Assembly: GCA_903854805.1 (NCBI GenBank)
Contig: CAINXK010000156.1
Coordinates: 1 to 6,657 of the forward strand
Direction: 5' to 3'
DNA from: an uncultured Anaerolineae bacterium
GTDB taxonomy: Bacteria; Chloroflexota; Anaerolineae; Anaerolineales; Villigracilaceae
DNA: 6,657 bases
Under the pieces are notes generated by a model. The model was not told the origin of the DNA, searched no databases, and saw only the letters and a list, made by a program, of their open reading frames with translations. A program made the position numbers and the translations under genes. Below, one piece after another: positions 1 to 5,400 of this stretch (its first letter is position 1; the number at the start of each line of letters is the position of its first letter).

Positions 1-3
1 CTA

Positions 4-1035
4 ATGTCTGATTGGGCAGTGGAAGCTGAAAACCTTGTTAAGAAATTCCCGCAACGAGTTACGGCCGAAAAAGGCGAAAAGAAAAAATTCTGGCCGTTTG
101 GCCGGCGTGAACCCAAACCGACCTTTACAGCGGTTGACGGAGTTAGTTTGCAAATCGAGCGTGGCGAAATTTTTGGTTTGCTGGGGCCCAATGGCGCCGG
201 AAAATCCACAACCATTCGAATGTTATGCACGCTGCTTGAACCGACCAGTGGAACCGCACGGGTAGACGGTTTCGATATTGTCAAACAAGCCAACGCTGTG
301 CGGCGCAGCCTGGGCACTCTCTTAGCTGGAGAACGTTCGATTTACTGGAAACTTACCGGGCGCGAGAATCTTGAATACTTTGCGGCCTTGAACCATATTC
401 CACCAATGGTTGCCCGCAAGCGGGTGGATGAATTGATTGAGCGCATGGAGCTTAAAGAACGCGCCAACGAGCTGGTTGAAAAATACTCGACCGGCATGCG
501 CCAGCGAGTGGCAATCAGCAAGGCGCTGCTTGCCCGTCCGCCCATCCTGCTCCTGGATGAGCCTACCCTTGGCCTTGACCCACAGGCAGCGCGCAATTTA
601 CGGGAACTGATCCTGGAGCTTAAGCGGGATGGTCATACCATTCTGTTGACGACACACTACATGGAGGAAGCCGACCAACTATCAGATCGGATCGGGATTA
701 TCGATGCGGGTAAGATCATTGCGTTGGATACCCCGGATCAGCTGAAGAAACGTATCGATCAGAACGAAATTGTGCGCCTGGAAATTTCGGGTTGGTATGA
801 AGAAATCGGTGAACAGTTGCGTGCCCTGACTGGTGTCGATAATATGTCTGTTCACAAGCTGGAAGGTGATGGATTGTGGGAGATCAATCTGCAATCGGCC
901 AATTCGCGCGGAATTCTATCTGGGGTGGTTGAGACAGTCAACCATAATGGCACGCGCTTATTGAATATGAATATCGTCCGCCCAACCCTGGAAGATGTGT
1001 TTATAAATTTAACTGGTAAGGCCCTACGTGATTGA
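4..1035 (+). CDS. ABC-2 type exporter, ATP-binding subunit (DrrA-like)
   Basis: Cytoplasmic ATPase expected to power the two permeases encoded directly downstream. Seen in the 343 residues: A-loop aromatic F41, Walker A GPNGAGKST at 61-69, signature YSTGMRQ at 161-167 (a common ABC-2 variant of LSGGQ), Walker B ILLLDEP at 181-187 with catalytic E186, D-loop LGLD at 189-192 and H-loop H218. The C-terminal tail (about 255-343) ends in PTLEDVFINLTGKALRD, typical of DrrA/CcmA-like exporters of drugs, lipids or polysaccharides. Two oddities: a basic insertion at about 18-40 (KKKFWPFGRRE) before the A-loop, and LLAGERSIYWKL where the Q-loop glutamine usually sits, with E110 at or near that position. 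The ATG at 4 is the first start in the window. Only three bases precede it, so a start further upstream and any ribosome site cannot be judged. The substrate cannot be read from the sequence. Confidence 0.93.
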   Translation: MSDWAVEAENLVKKFPQRVTAEKGEKKKFWPFGRREPKPTFTAVDGVSLQIERGEIFGLLGPNGAGKSTTIRMLCTLLEPTSGTARVDGFDIVKQANAVRRSLGTLLAGERSIYWKLTGRENLEYFAALNHIPPMVARKRVDELIERMELKERANELVEKYSTGMRQRVAISKALLARPPILLLDEPTLGLDPQAARNLRELILELKRDGHTILLTTHYMEEADQLSDRIGIIDAGKIIALDTPDQLKKRIDQNEIVRLEISGWYEEIGEQLRALTGVDNMSVHKLEGDGLWEINLQSANSRGILSGVVETVNHNGTRLLNMNIVRPTLEDVFINLTGKALRD

Positions 1036-1039
1036 GGAA
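1034..1039 (+). promoter_or_regulatory. Ribosome binding site that sets the first permease start
   Basis: GAGGAA overlaps the stop codon of the ATPase gene and lies six bases before the ATG at 1046. It favours that ATG over an in-frame GTG at 1028, which would overlap the ATPase gene and place this site inside the coding region. Confidence 0.65.
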
Positions 1040-1045
1040 CCAACC

Positions 1046-1921
1046 ATGGAATCTGAAATAAAAGACCCGCCTCGTTCCCTGGCTCTGCCAGGTATTGGGG
1101 CTGAAATGCGCGCTTTTTGGGCGATCGTCATCCGCGAATGGATGATCTTTACGCGTTACCCGAGCTGGATCGTTTCACTCTTTATCTGGCCGCTCATCTT
1201 TCCGATGGCTTATCTTCTGACTGCGCGCGCGCTTTCTGGTCCGGATGGGAGTGGCCTGGTCCAATTTCAATCCACGACAGGGATCTCGGACTATATTGGC
1301 TATATCGCTGTCGGTACGATGATCTGGATGTGGCAAAACGTGGTGTTGTGGAATGTGGGTTATACCCTGCGCAACGAACAAATGCGTGGCACACTTGAAT
1401 CAAACTGGCTTTCGCCAACCTGGAGATTTTCTTATCTTTTGGGCAGTAGTATTCCGCAGCTAGTTTCCATGTTGATGATGCTGGTCATTTCGGGTTTGGA
1501 ATATACGCTCTTCTTTGGAGTTCGCTTTGGGGGCAGTCTCTGGCTGACCCTGGCAGTGATTCTTGCGGCGATCCCGTCCATCTATGGATTGGGGTTTGCA
1601 TTTGCCAGCGTGGTTATAACAGCCAAAGAAGCCAATGCTTTCGTATTCCTTGTACGGGGTCTGGTGATGGTCTTTTGCGGCATCACTTACCCGGTGACAT
1701 TGCTGCCAGCCTGGATGCAGGTGGTGGCTTACTGGCTTCCGCAGACGTATATTATCCATGCTGTTCGTTCTGCGGCTCTCGCCGCAGGTGGTTTGGGTGC
1801 AATCTGGCCGGATCTGAAAGCTCTGTTATTCTTTGGTATCTTTTGGTTGGCAGCCGGCTATGCCTTGTTTAGCTGGATGGAACGCCGGGCGCGCCAGACC
1901 GGTGCAATTGGTCAATATTAG
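1046..1921 (+). CDS. ABC-2 type transporter permease (first paralogue)
   Basis: Integral membrane subunit of an ABC-2 exporter, 291 residues from the ATG at 1046. A GTG at 1028 would add six residues but lacks a placed ribosome site. Hydrophobic segments fit six transmembrane helices at about 41-62, 83-104, 131-153, 166-190, 197-217 and 258-276, with a cytoplasmic N-terminus holding an amphipathic stretch (about 20-38) that probably contacts the ATPase. Conserved pieces shared with the next gene are GTLESNWLSPTWR (115-127), AKEANAF (193-199), YPVTLLPAWM (215-224) and the basic C-terminus MERRARQTGAIGQY. The gene starts 10 bases after the ATPase stop and is very likely co-transcribed with it. 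Function as a permease is secure; the transported molecule is unknown. Confidence 0.92.
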   Translation: MESEIKDPPRSLALPGIGAEMRAFWAIVIREWMIFTRYPSWIVSLFIWPLIFPMAYLLTARALSGPDGSGLVQFQSTTGISDYIGYIAVGTMIWMWQNVVLWNVGYTLRNEQMRGTLESNWLSPTWRFSYLLGSSIPQLVSMLMMLVISGLEYTLFFGVRFGGSLWLTLAVILAAIPSIYGLGFAFASVVITAKEANAFVFLVRGLVMVFCGITYPVTLLPAWMQVVAYWLPQTYIIHAVRSAALAAGGLGAIWPDLKALLFFGIFWLAAGYALFSWMERRARQTGAIGQY

Positions 1922-1929
1922 GAAGGTGA
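1920..1929 (+). promoter_or_regulatory. Ribosome binding site of the second permease
   Basis: AGGAAGGTGA overlaps the stop codon of the first permease and ends four bases before the ATG at 1934. It is a good match to the anti-Shine-Dalgarno complement. The overlap with the stop suggests translational coupling of the two permeases. Confidence 0.65.
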
Positions 1930-1933
1930 AAAC

Positions 1934-2788
1934 ATGGATCAAGATTTACTTCTTTCCCGCCCTGACCGAAGATCTCATTTGCGGGCCCTGTTTGCGATTG
2001 CTGCCAAAGATTGGAAACAATATTGGCGATATCCTCTCAATGCCGTTTCATCCATTTTCCAGCCGATTATCTGGTTGACGCCAGTGTATTTTTTGGGCCA
2101 GGCATTTAGCGTAAACGGACAGGCGCAGGGTTTCGCGCGGTTTAGCGGAACAACGGACTTTATGTCCTTTATTTTGATCGGCACGATCCTGACGAACTTT
2201 ATTAATTCAGTTTTTTGGGGAATGGGCTATTCGCTCAAGGAAGATATGGATTCAGGTGTGATGGAATCAAACTGGTTGACTCCCATCCCACGCTTGCTGA
2301 TCCTGGTGGGTAATTCGATTACCAACCTCAGTGTGACCGCCGTGACTTCCAGTCTGATGCTGGTGGTGGCTGCTTTGCTATTTGGTTTTCGTGTGAGTGG
2401 AGATGTGTGGGAAGCATTTATTCCGATCATTCCCATGATGGTCGGATTGTATGGTTTTGGGTTCGCTTTTGCAGCCCTGGTTCTGGTAATGCGCGAGGCG
2501 AATACCATGGTGGATGTCAGCAGTTTCCTGGTACAGATCTTTTCGGGCTCAAATTTCCCGGTCAATGCCCTGCCAAAATGGCTGCTCCCGGTGGCTTTGG
2601 CCTTGCCACTTACTTACGGCTTGGATGCGGTCCGTGGGATTTTGCTCAAAATTCCAACCATCCTGCCAATGCGTTGGGAACTGGTTTTGCTGACGGTCTT
2701 TATGTTGTTAATGCTGTGGTTCGGAGGCTGGGCCTTCGGTTCGCTGGAGCGTCGTGTGCGCCGTTGGGGGACGCTTGGACAGCACTGA
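1934..2788 (+). CDS. ABC-2 type transporter permease (second paralogue)
   Basis: Second membrane subunit, 284 residues, with the same plan as its upstream neighbour: a cytoplasmic N-terminus with a basic/aromatic stretch (KDWKQYWRYP, 25-34), then about six hydrophobic segments near 36-57, 77-98, 120-150, 160-186, 193-210 and 247-269. It shares with the first permease GVMESNWLTPIPR (108-120), REAN (187-190), FPVNALPKWL (208-217) and a basic end LERRVRRWGTLGQH. The two are therefore diverged copies of one ancestral gene and probably form a heterodimeric channel driven by two copies of the ATPase. The start is 12 bases after the preceding stop with a clear ribosome site. It is the last gene of the operon and faces the amidohydrolase gene across 133 bases. 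Confidence 0.92.
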   Translation: MDQDLLLSRPDRRSHLRALFAIAAKDWKQYWRYPLNAVSSIFQPIIWLTPVYFLGQAFSVNGQAQGFARFSGTTDFMSFILIGTILTNFINSVFWGMGYSLKEDMDSGVMESNWLTPIPRLLILVGNSITNLSVTAVTSSLMLVVAALLFGFRVSGDVWEAFIPIIPMMVGLYGFGFAFAALVLVMREANTMVDVSSFLVQIFSGSNFPVNALPKWLLPVALALPLTYGLDAVRGILLKIPTILPMRWELVLLTVFMLLMLWFGGWAFGSLERRVRRWGTLGQH

Positions 2789-2921
2789 GCTATCGGATTT
2801 ACTAACCAGGCGCGCCAGCCTCGATAGAGTTGCCTGCCTGTGTGAAAAAAAGAGGTTTATTGTGGATGGCTGGAGTGGAAAGCAAAGCAGATGGGCTGTG
2901 AGTAGATATAATCATTAAAAT
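2789..2921. other. Convergent intergenic region with a weak inverted repeat
   Basis: Gap between the ends of the ABC operon and the amidohydrolase gene. CTATCG (2790-2795) and CGATAG (2822-2827) can pair across a 26-base loop that contains the palindrome GGCGCGCC (2809-2816). No T-run follows on the + strand, so this is not a canonical terminator. The minus strand has a T7 run (2848-2854) but no stem before it. No small gene is supported here. Any termination is either Rho-dependent or by the weak repeat. Confidence 0.3.
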
Positions 2922-3770
2922 TTATTTCTCAGCGATCCTTTGTAGTTCTTTTAAGACTACGTCACTGCGTTCATCGCGCAGCATGGGCAGCCTTATACGG
3001 GTGCGGCGCAATTGATTGAGGTCCAGCTCGGCAATCGTGATGCCTTCTTTATCGTAGGGGGCTTTAACCACTAATTTGCCATCCGGATCATAAACTGTTG
3101 CTCCACCCCAAAAATTCAATCCATCTTCAAAGCCGACCCGGTTGGCGTGAGCCACGAAGGTGGTGAACAAACCAGCATACGAACGATTGACGGTTTCGAC
3201 CCATTGTGCTGAGCCGAGGATTTCCTCGGTTACTCCACGCCCGGGTGAGGCCGAAGTAAACAGCATAATGTCGGCGCCATCCATCCATAGCGTATATGGT
3301 GACGAAACATGCCAGAAATCCTCGCAGATCAGCAAGCCCATGCGACCAAAGCGCGTATCGAATGCGCGGAAGCTGTTTCCGGCGGCAAAGTATCGTTTTT
3401 CATCGAAAATGCCATACGTGGGCAGGTACACTTTGCGATGAATGTGAATCAGCTTTCCTTCTGATAGGTATGCCGCTGAGATATAGTAGCGATACCTTTC
3501 GTCCACTTCGACAAAGCCAAACACAACATCAATATCTTCTGAAGCATGTAAAAGGGATTTGATGACCGGGTCTTTGGGGCTTGGGCTGAGTGCCACACTG
3601 GCAGTCAGATCTTGCAAAACATAACCAGTCAAAGAAAGTTCTGGGAAGATAAGCAGATCCGCACCTTGAATTTTGGCCTGGTGCAGCATGGCCAGGTGTT
3701 TTTCCAGATTGGCTTTGATATCGCCTAGTTTAGTATTGATTTGGGCCAGTGCAAGGTTGAGTTTTGGCAT
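2922..3770 (-). CDS. Nitrilase-superfamily amidohydrolase, NadE glutaminase-domain-like
   Basis: Soluble carbon-nitrogen hydrolase of 282 residues from the ATG at 3770. The Glu-Lys-Cys triad is visible: E44 in FPELSLTGY, K113 in HRKVYLPTYG and C149 in LICEDFW. YLPTYGIFDEKRYF and ICEDFW closely match the N-terminal glutaminase domain of glutamine-dependent NAD synthetase, which releases ammonia from glutamine. The chain ends where that domain would end and has no PP-loop synthetase part, nor is one adjacent. It could supply ammonia to a separate synthetase or hydrolyse another small amide. A longer frame to 3857 adds 29 residues (PKKRKK stretch) from an A-rich upstream region and is unlikely: nitrilase homology begins at PKLNLALAQ, and a promoter-like element lies in the extra part. 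No Shine-Dalgarno is visible. A Met at 3791 is a weaker alternative start. Confidence 0.88.
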   Translation of the reverse strand: MPKLNLALAQINTKLGDIKANLEKHLAMLHQAKIQGADLLIFPELSLTGYVLQDLTASVALSPSPKDPVIKSLLHASEDIDVVFGFVEVDERYRYYISAAYLSEGKLIHIHRKVYLPTYGIFDEKRYFAAGNSFRAFDTRFGRMGLLICEDFWHVSSPYTLWMDGADIMLFTSASPGRGVTEEILGSAQWVETVNRSYAGLFTTFVAHANRVGFEDGLNFWGGATVYDPDGKLVVKAPYDKEGITIAELDLNQLRRTRIRLPMLRDERSDVVLKELQRIAEK

Positions 3771-3777
3771 AGTTTCT

Positions 3778-3805
3778 ACTGTATTTTTCATATAGGTGGC
3801 GGCAA
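3778..3805 (-). promoter_or_regulatory. Possible sigma-70 type promoter of the amidohydrolase gene
   Basis: On the minus strand TTGCCG (3805-3800), a 16-base spacer, then TACAGT (3783-3778), which ends seven bases before the ATG at 3770. Each box matches consensus at four of six positions. This geometry would start the transcript at or next to the ATG, which fits the lack of a ribosome site. The boxes are weak and could be chance. Confidence 0.3.
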
Positions 3806-3884
3806 AAATTAATCTTACCATAATTGTGCCGGCCGTTTTTTTCCGTTTTTTCGGCATGGCGCTGAAGACCGGGTGATGTTAATT

Positions 3885-3922
3885 AAAAATTCCACCCATT
3901 TGGCACAGCGCTTGGGTGGAAT
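3885..3922 (-). terminator. Rho-independent terminator of the MOSC gene
   Basis: Read on the minus strand, ATTCCACCCA (3922-3913) and TGGGTGGAAT (3898-3889) form a perfect 10-base-pair stem with a 14-base loop, followed at once by TTTTAATTAA. The stem begins 40 bases after the MOSC stop codon. Position, stem and T-rich tail all fit an intrinsic terminator, which separates this unit from the amidohydrolase gene. On the + strand the stem is followed by AAATTTG, so one-way action is more likely. Confidence 0.72.
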
Positions 3923-3962
3923 AAATTTGTGGTGTGATCACGCTGTTCGAATATGAGGCCGC

Positions 3963-4760
3963 TTAGTCCAGGATTTCGACCGAGTCACCAACCCTAAGCT
4001 GACCAGTTGTGATAGGGATGGCGTTTACCCCGAACATAATTTTTCCATTGATCTTCCGATATTTGGCCAGGGTGGTATTTGGTTCTTTGCCCTTTTCCGC
4101 GGTATCCTGGTCGATCGTTGGTACGTTGCAGCGCGCGCAGGGTTTTACCAGCCCCAATTCCACCTGACCAATCCGGATGCGCTTCCAATCGTCTTCTGCA
4201 AAAGATGTGGCGCCAGAGATCACGATGTTGGGACGGAAGCGGTTCATGGGGATAGGTTTTTCCAGGCGGCTGTTGAGGTCATCCAGAGATTCCTGAGTAA
4301 TGACCAGAATTGGAAAACCATCTGCAAAACCCACCTGGTCATCTGCCTGGATGGCGTATTCAGCGCTGACCTGCCTGGGGTGATTGTCGTCAATACGCAC
4401 CAGCCGCGTGGGCATCTTGAGAAAATCAGAGAGCCATTCGGCTGCCAAATTGCCCTGATCGATGGCATCAACTCCGCGACTACTCCAGATTTCGACATTT
4501 ATATGCTGGCCCAATGTGCTGAGTGCAAAGCTCACATCCTGCATTCCCGCTGCCGTCAGGGTCATCATTCCGGCCTTGAGAATAGGGGTGACCAGGGCCA
4601 TGCGTGCGTGTTCTCGTTGTGTCAGGAATAGACCATCAGGATTGACAACCATCAAGCGGCGATCATTCACCAGCCCCATTCGTTCCACCTGGCTGGTATC
4701 AACAGATTGCCCACGCAGAGATTTTACTGGATAAATATCGAGGCTTGATAATGTTGGCAT
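3963..4760 (-). CDS. MOSC-domain protein (YcbX/mARC-like, no ferredoxin domain)
   Basis: Probable molybdenum-cofactor enzyme, 265 residues. An N-terminal beta-barrel domain (about 1-115, opening LDIYPVKSLRG) precedes the MOSC domain (about 140-265) with FPILVIT, MNRFRPNIVISG (172-183), EDDWKRIRIG and KPCARC (206-211), ending RVGDSVEILD. YcbX and the mitochondrial mARC enzymes reduce N-hydroxylated compounds with Moco. A cysteine of the KPCARC type ligates molybdenum, here C208 or more probably C211. Unlike E. coli YcbX there is no C-terminal 2Fe-2S domain, so electrons must come from a partner. The ATG at 4760 is preceded by AGGAA (4769-4765), better than a TTG start at 4802 that would overlap the upstream gene. 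It begins 19 bases after the membrane protein gene, probably in one operon. The exact substrate is unknown. Confidence 0.88.
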   Translation of the reverse strand: MPTLSSLDIYPVKSLRGQSVDTSQVERMGLVNDRRLMVVNPDGLFLTQREHARMALVTPILKAGMMTLTAAGMQDVSFALSTLGQHINVEIWSSRGVDAIDQGNLAAEWLSDFLKMPTRLVRIDDNHPRQVSAEYAIQADDQVGFADGFPILVITQESLDDLNSRLEKPIPMNRFRPNIVISGATSFAEDDWKRIRIGQVELGLVKPCARCNVPTIDQDTAEKGKEPNTTLAKYRKINGKIMFGVNAIPITTGQLRVGDSVEILD

Positions 4761-4779
4761 GCTGTTCCTGTATGAGCGC

Positions 4780-5193
4780 TTATGAAAGTTGAGTCTGACC
4801 AAACCCGGCTGGCGCTGCGCGTTGTTTTTCCGAAAAGCGCTTCTCGTGTTTTAAAATAGGCAGCTTGATCCGTTGAAGGGTGATTTTTCGCAAATTTTGT
4901 CTTTTGGATAAATGTGTTGTCACCTTTTTATATGCTTCCGCAGAGCCTTTCCACCAATCACGAAAGAGCGTAAGCGCAGCAATACCCACCCAGGCGATAT
5001 TTACACCGACTGATGGATAGGCCCCCAGATAATAGGAGTTGATTACTAACAACAGTGCTCCGGCCACATTCAGGGTTTGATAGCTGATGGACTTTCCGTT
5101 CATCCACTCTATTGAGAGTAATCCATAGGCAATTAATACCAATGCTGCGCCAGCCCAACCAATAACGTTAATAAAAAAATTAGTTATGTTCAT
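4780..5193 (-). CDS. Small membrane protein, CBU_0592-like, with basic C-terminal tail
   Basis: 137 residues from the ATG at 5193. Three hydrophobic segments at about 8-28, 38-56 and 60-78 carry the pattern GWAGAALVLIAYGLLS, QTLNVAGALLLVINSYY and GAYPSVGVNIAWVGIAAL, which I recognise as the CBU_0592-like family of uncharacterised membrane proteins (recognition by eye). Family members are usually about 80-90 residues. This one adds a tail of about 55 residues rich in Lys/Arg/Gln (82-137), probably cytoplasmic by the positive-inside rule. A TTG start at 5229 would extend it by 12 residues but lies inside the -35 box, so it is rejected. No Shine-Dalgarno is present, and the promoter sits so close that the mRNA is probably leaderless. 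It is the first gene of a pair with the MOSC gene. No biochemical role can be assigned. Confidence 0.75.
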   Translation of the reverse strand: MNITNFFINVIGWAGAALVLIAYGLLSIEWMNGKSISYQTLNVAGALLLVINSYYLGAYPSVGVNIAWVGIAALTLFRDWWKGSAEAYKKVTTHLSKRQNLRKITLQRIKLPILKHEKRFSEKQRAAPAGFGQTQLS

Positions 5194-5199
5194 TTGTAA

Positions 5200-5229
5200 A
5201 GTGTAGCAGATTTTCCCCGTTGTTGTCAA
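5200..5229 (-). promoter_or_regulatory. Sigma-70 type promoter, probably giving a leaderless mRNA
   Basis: On the minus strand TTGACA (5229-5224, perfect -35), an 18-base spacer, then TACACT (5205-5200, four of six for -10). Only six bases separate the -10 box from the ATG at 5193, which puts transcription start at about the A of the start codon. This agrees with the absence of a ribosome site and supports that ATG. It would drive the membrane protein and MOSC genes. Confidence 0.6.
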
Positions 5230-5269
5230 AAAACTGCCACTTTCGAATGCATTCGGCTTTCAGTGTCAG
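5228..5269 (-). terminator. Hairpin with T6 tract, candidate terminator of the acyl-CoA synthetase gene
   Basis: On the minus strand CTG-A-CACT (5269-5262) can pair with AGTG-G-CAG (5241-5234) around one A/G mismatch, followed directly by TTTTTT (5233-5228). Inside lies a perfect 12-base palindrome CGAATGCATTCG (5255-5244) that can fold as a short inner helix. It lies about 130 bases past the synthetase stop, far but possible. The T-tract overlaps the first two bases of the next gene's -35 box. The stem is short and interrupted, so the palindrome could equally be a protein-binding site. Confidence 0.42.
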
Positions 5270-5400
5270 AATATACTTGACCTGAATAATGGCTCAGGGT
5301 CACTGTTAGATTGGGTTTTGCGCCCTGGCAGCGCTGGAGGTTGGTTTACTCACAAGCATAAGTTTTAATAGGACTTATCGCGAAAATTATTGACGCTGTT
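5270..5400. other. Intergenic region downstream of the synthetase gene, no gene seen
   Basis: Contains two inverted repeats of uncertain meaning. ATAAGT/ACTTAT (5358-5363 and 5373-5378) has a nine-base loop. TGACCTGA/TCAGGGTCA (5278-5285 and 5294-5302) has one bulged base and an eight-base loop. Neither is followed by a T-run on the minus strand. No open frame here resembles a gene. It is probably the 3' untranslated region of the synthetase transcript. Confidence 0.3.

Noticed and set aside
2227..2565. A minus-strand open frame of 112 residues inside the second permease gene.
   Set aside because: It is antisense to conserved transmembrane coding sequence, with low-complexity composition and no supporting motifs.
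2809..2816. Palindrome GGCGCGCC between the convergent genes.
   Set aside because: A short GC palindrome with no spacing pattern or T-run. It is only noted as the loop content of a weak inverted repeat.
3822..3857. An N-terminal extension of the amidohydrolase reading PKKRKK, like a nuclear localisation signal.
   Set aside because: It comes from A-tracts on the minus strand (two CGGAAAAAA-like repeats) upstream of the likely start. The nitrilase homology begins at residue 30 of that frame, and a bacterial protein would not need such a signal.
3934..3941. Palindrome GTGATCAC resembling half of a CRP-like site.
   Set aside because: It lies just after the MOSC stop codon and before its terminator, away from any promoter, and is only eight bases long.
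5358..5378. ATAAGT/ACTTAT inverted repeat as terminator of the synthetase gene.
   Set aside because: The six-pair AT-rich stem has no T-run after it on the minus strand. The hairpin at 5228-5269 is a better candidate.
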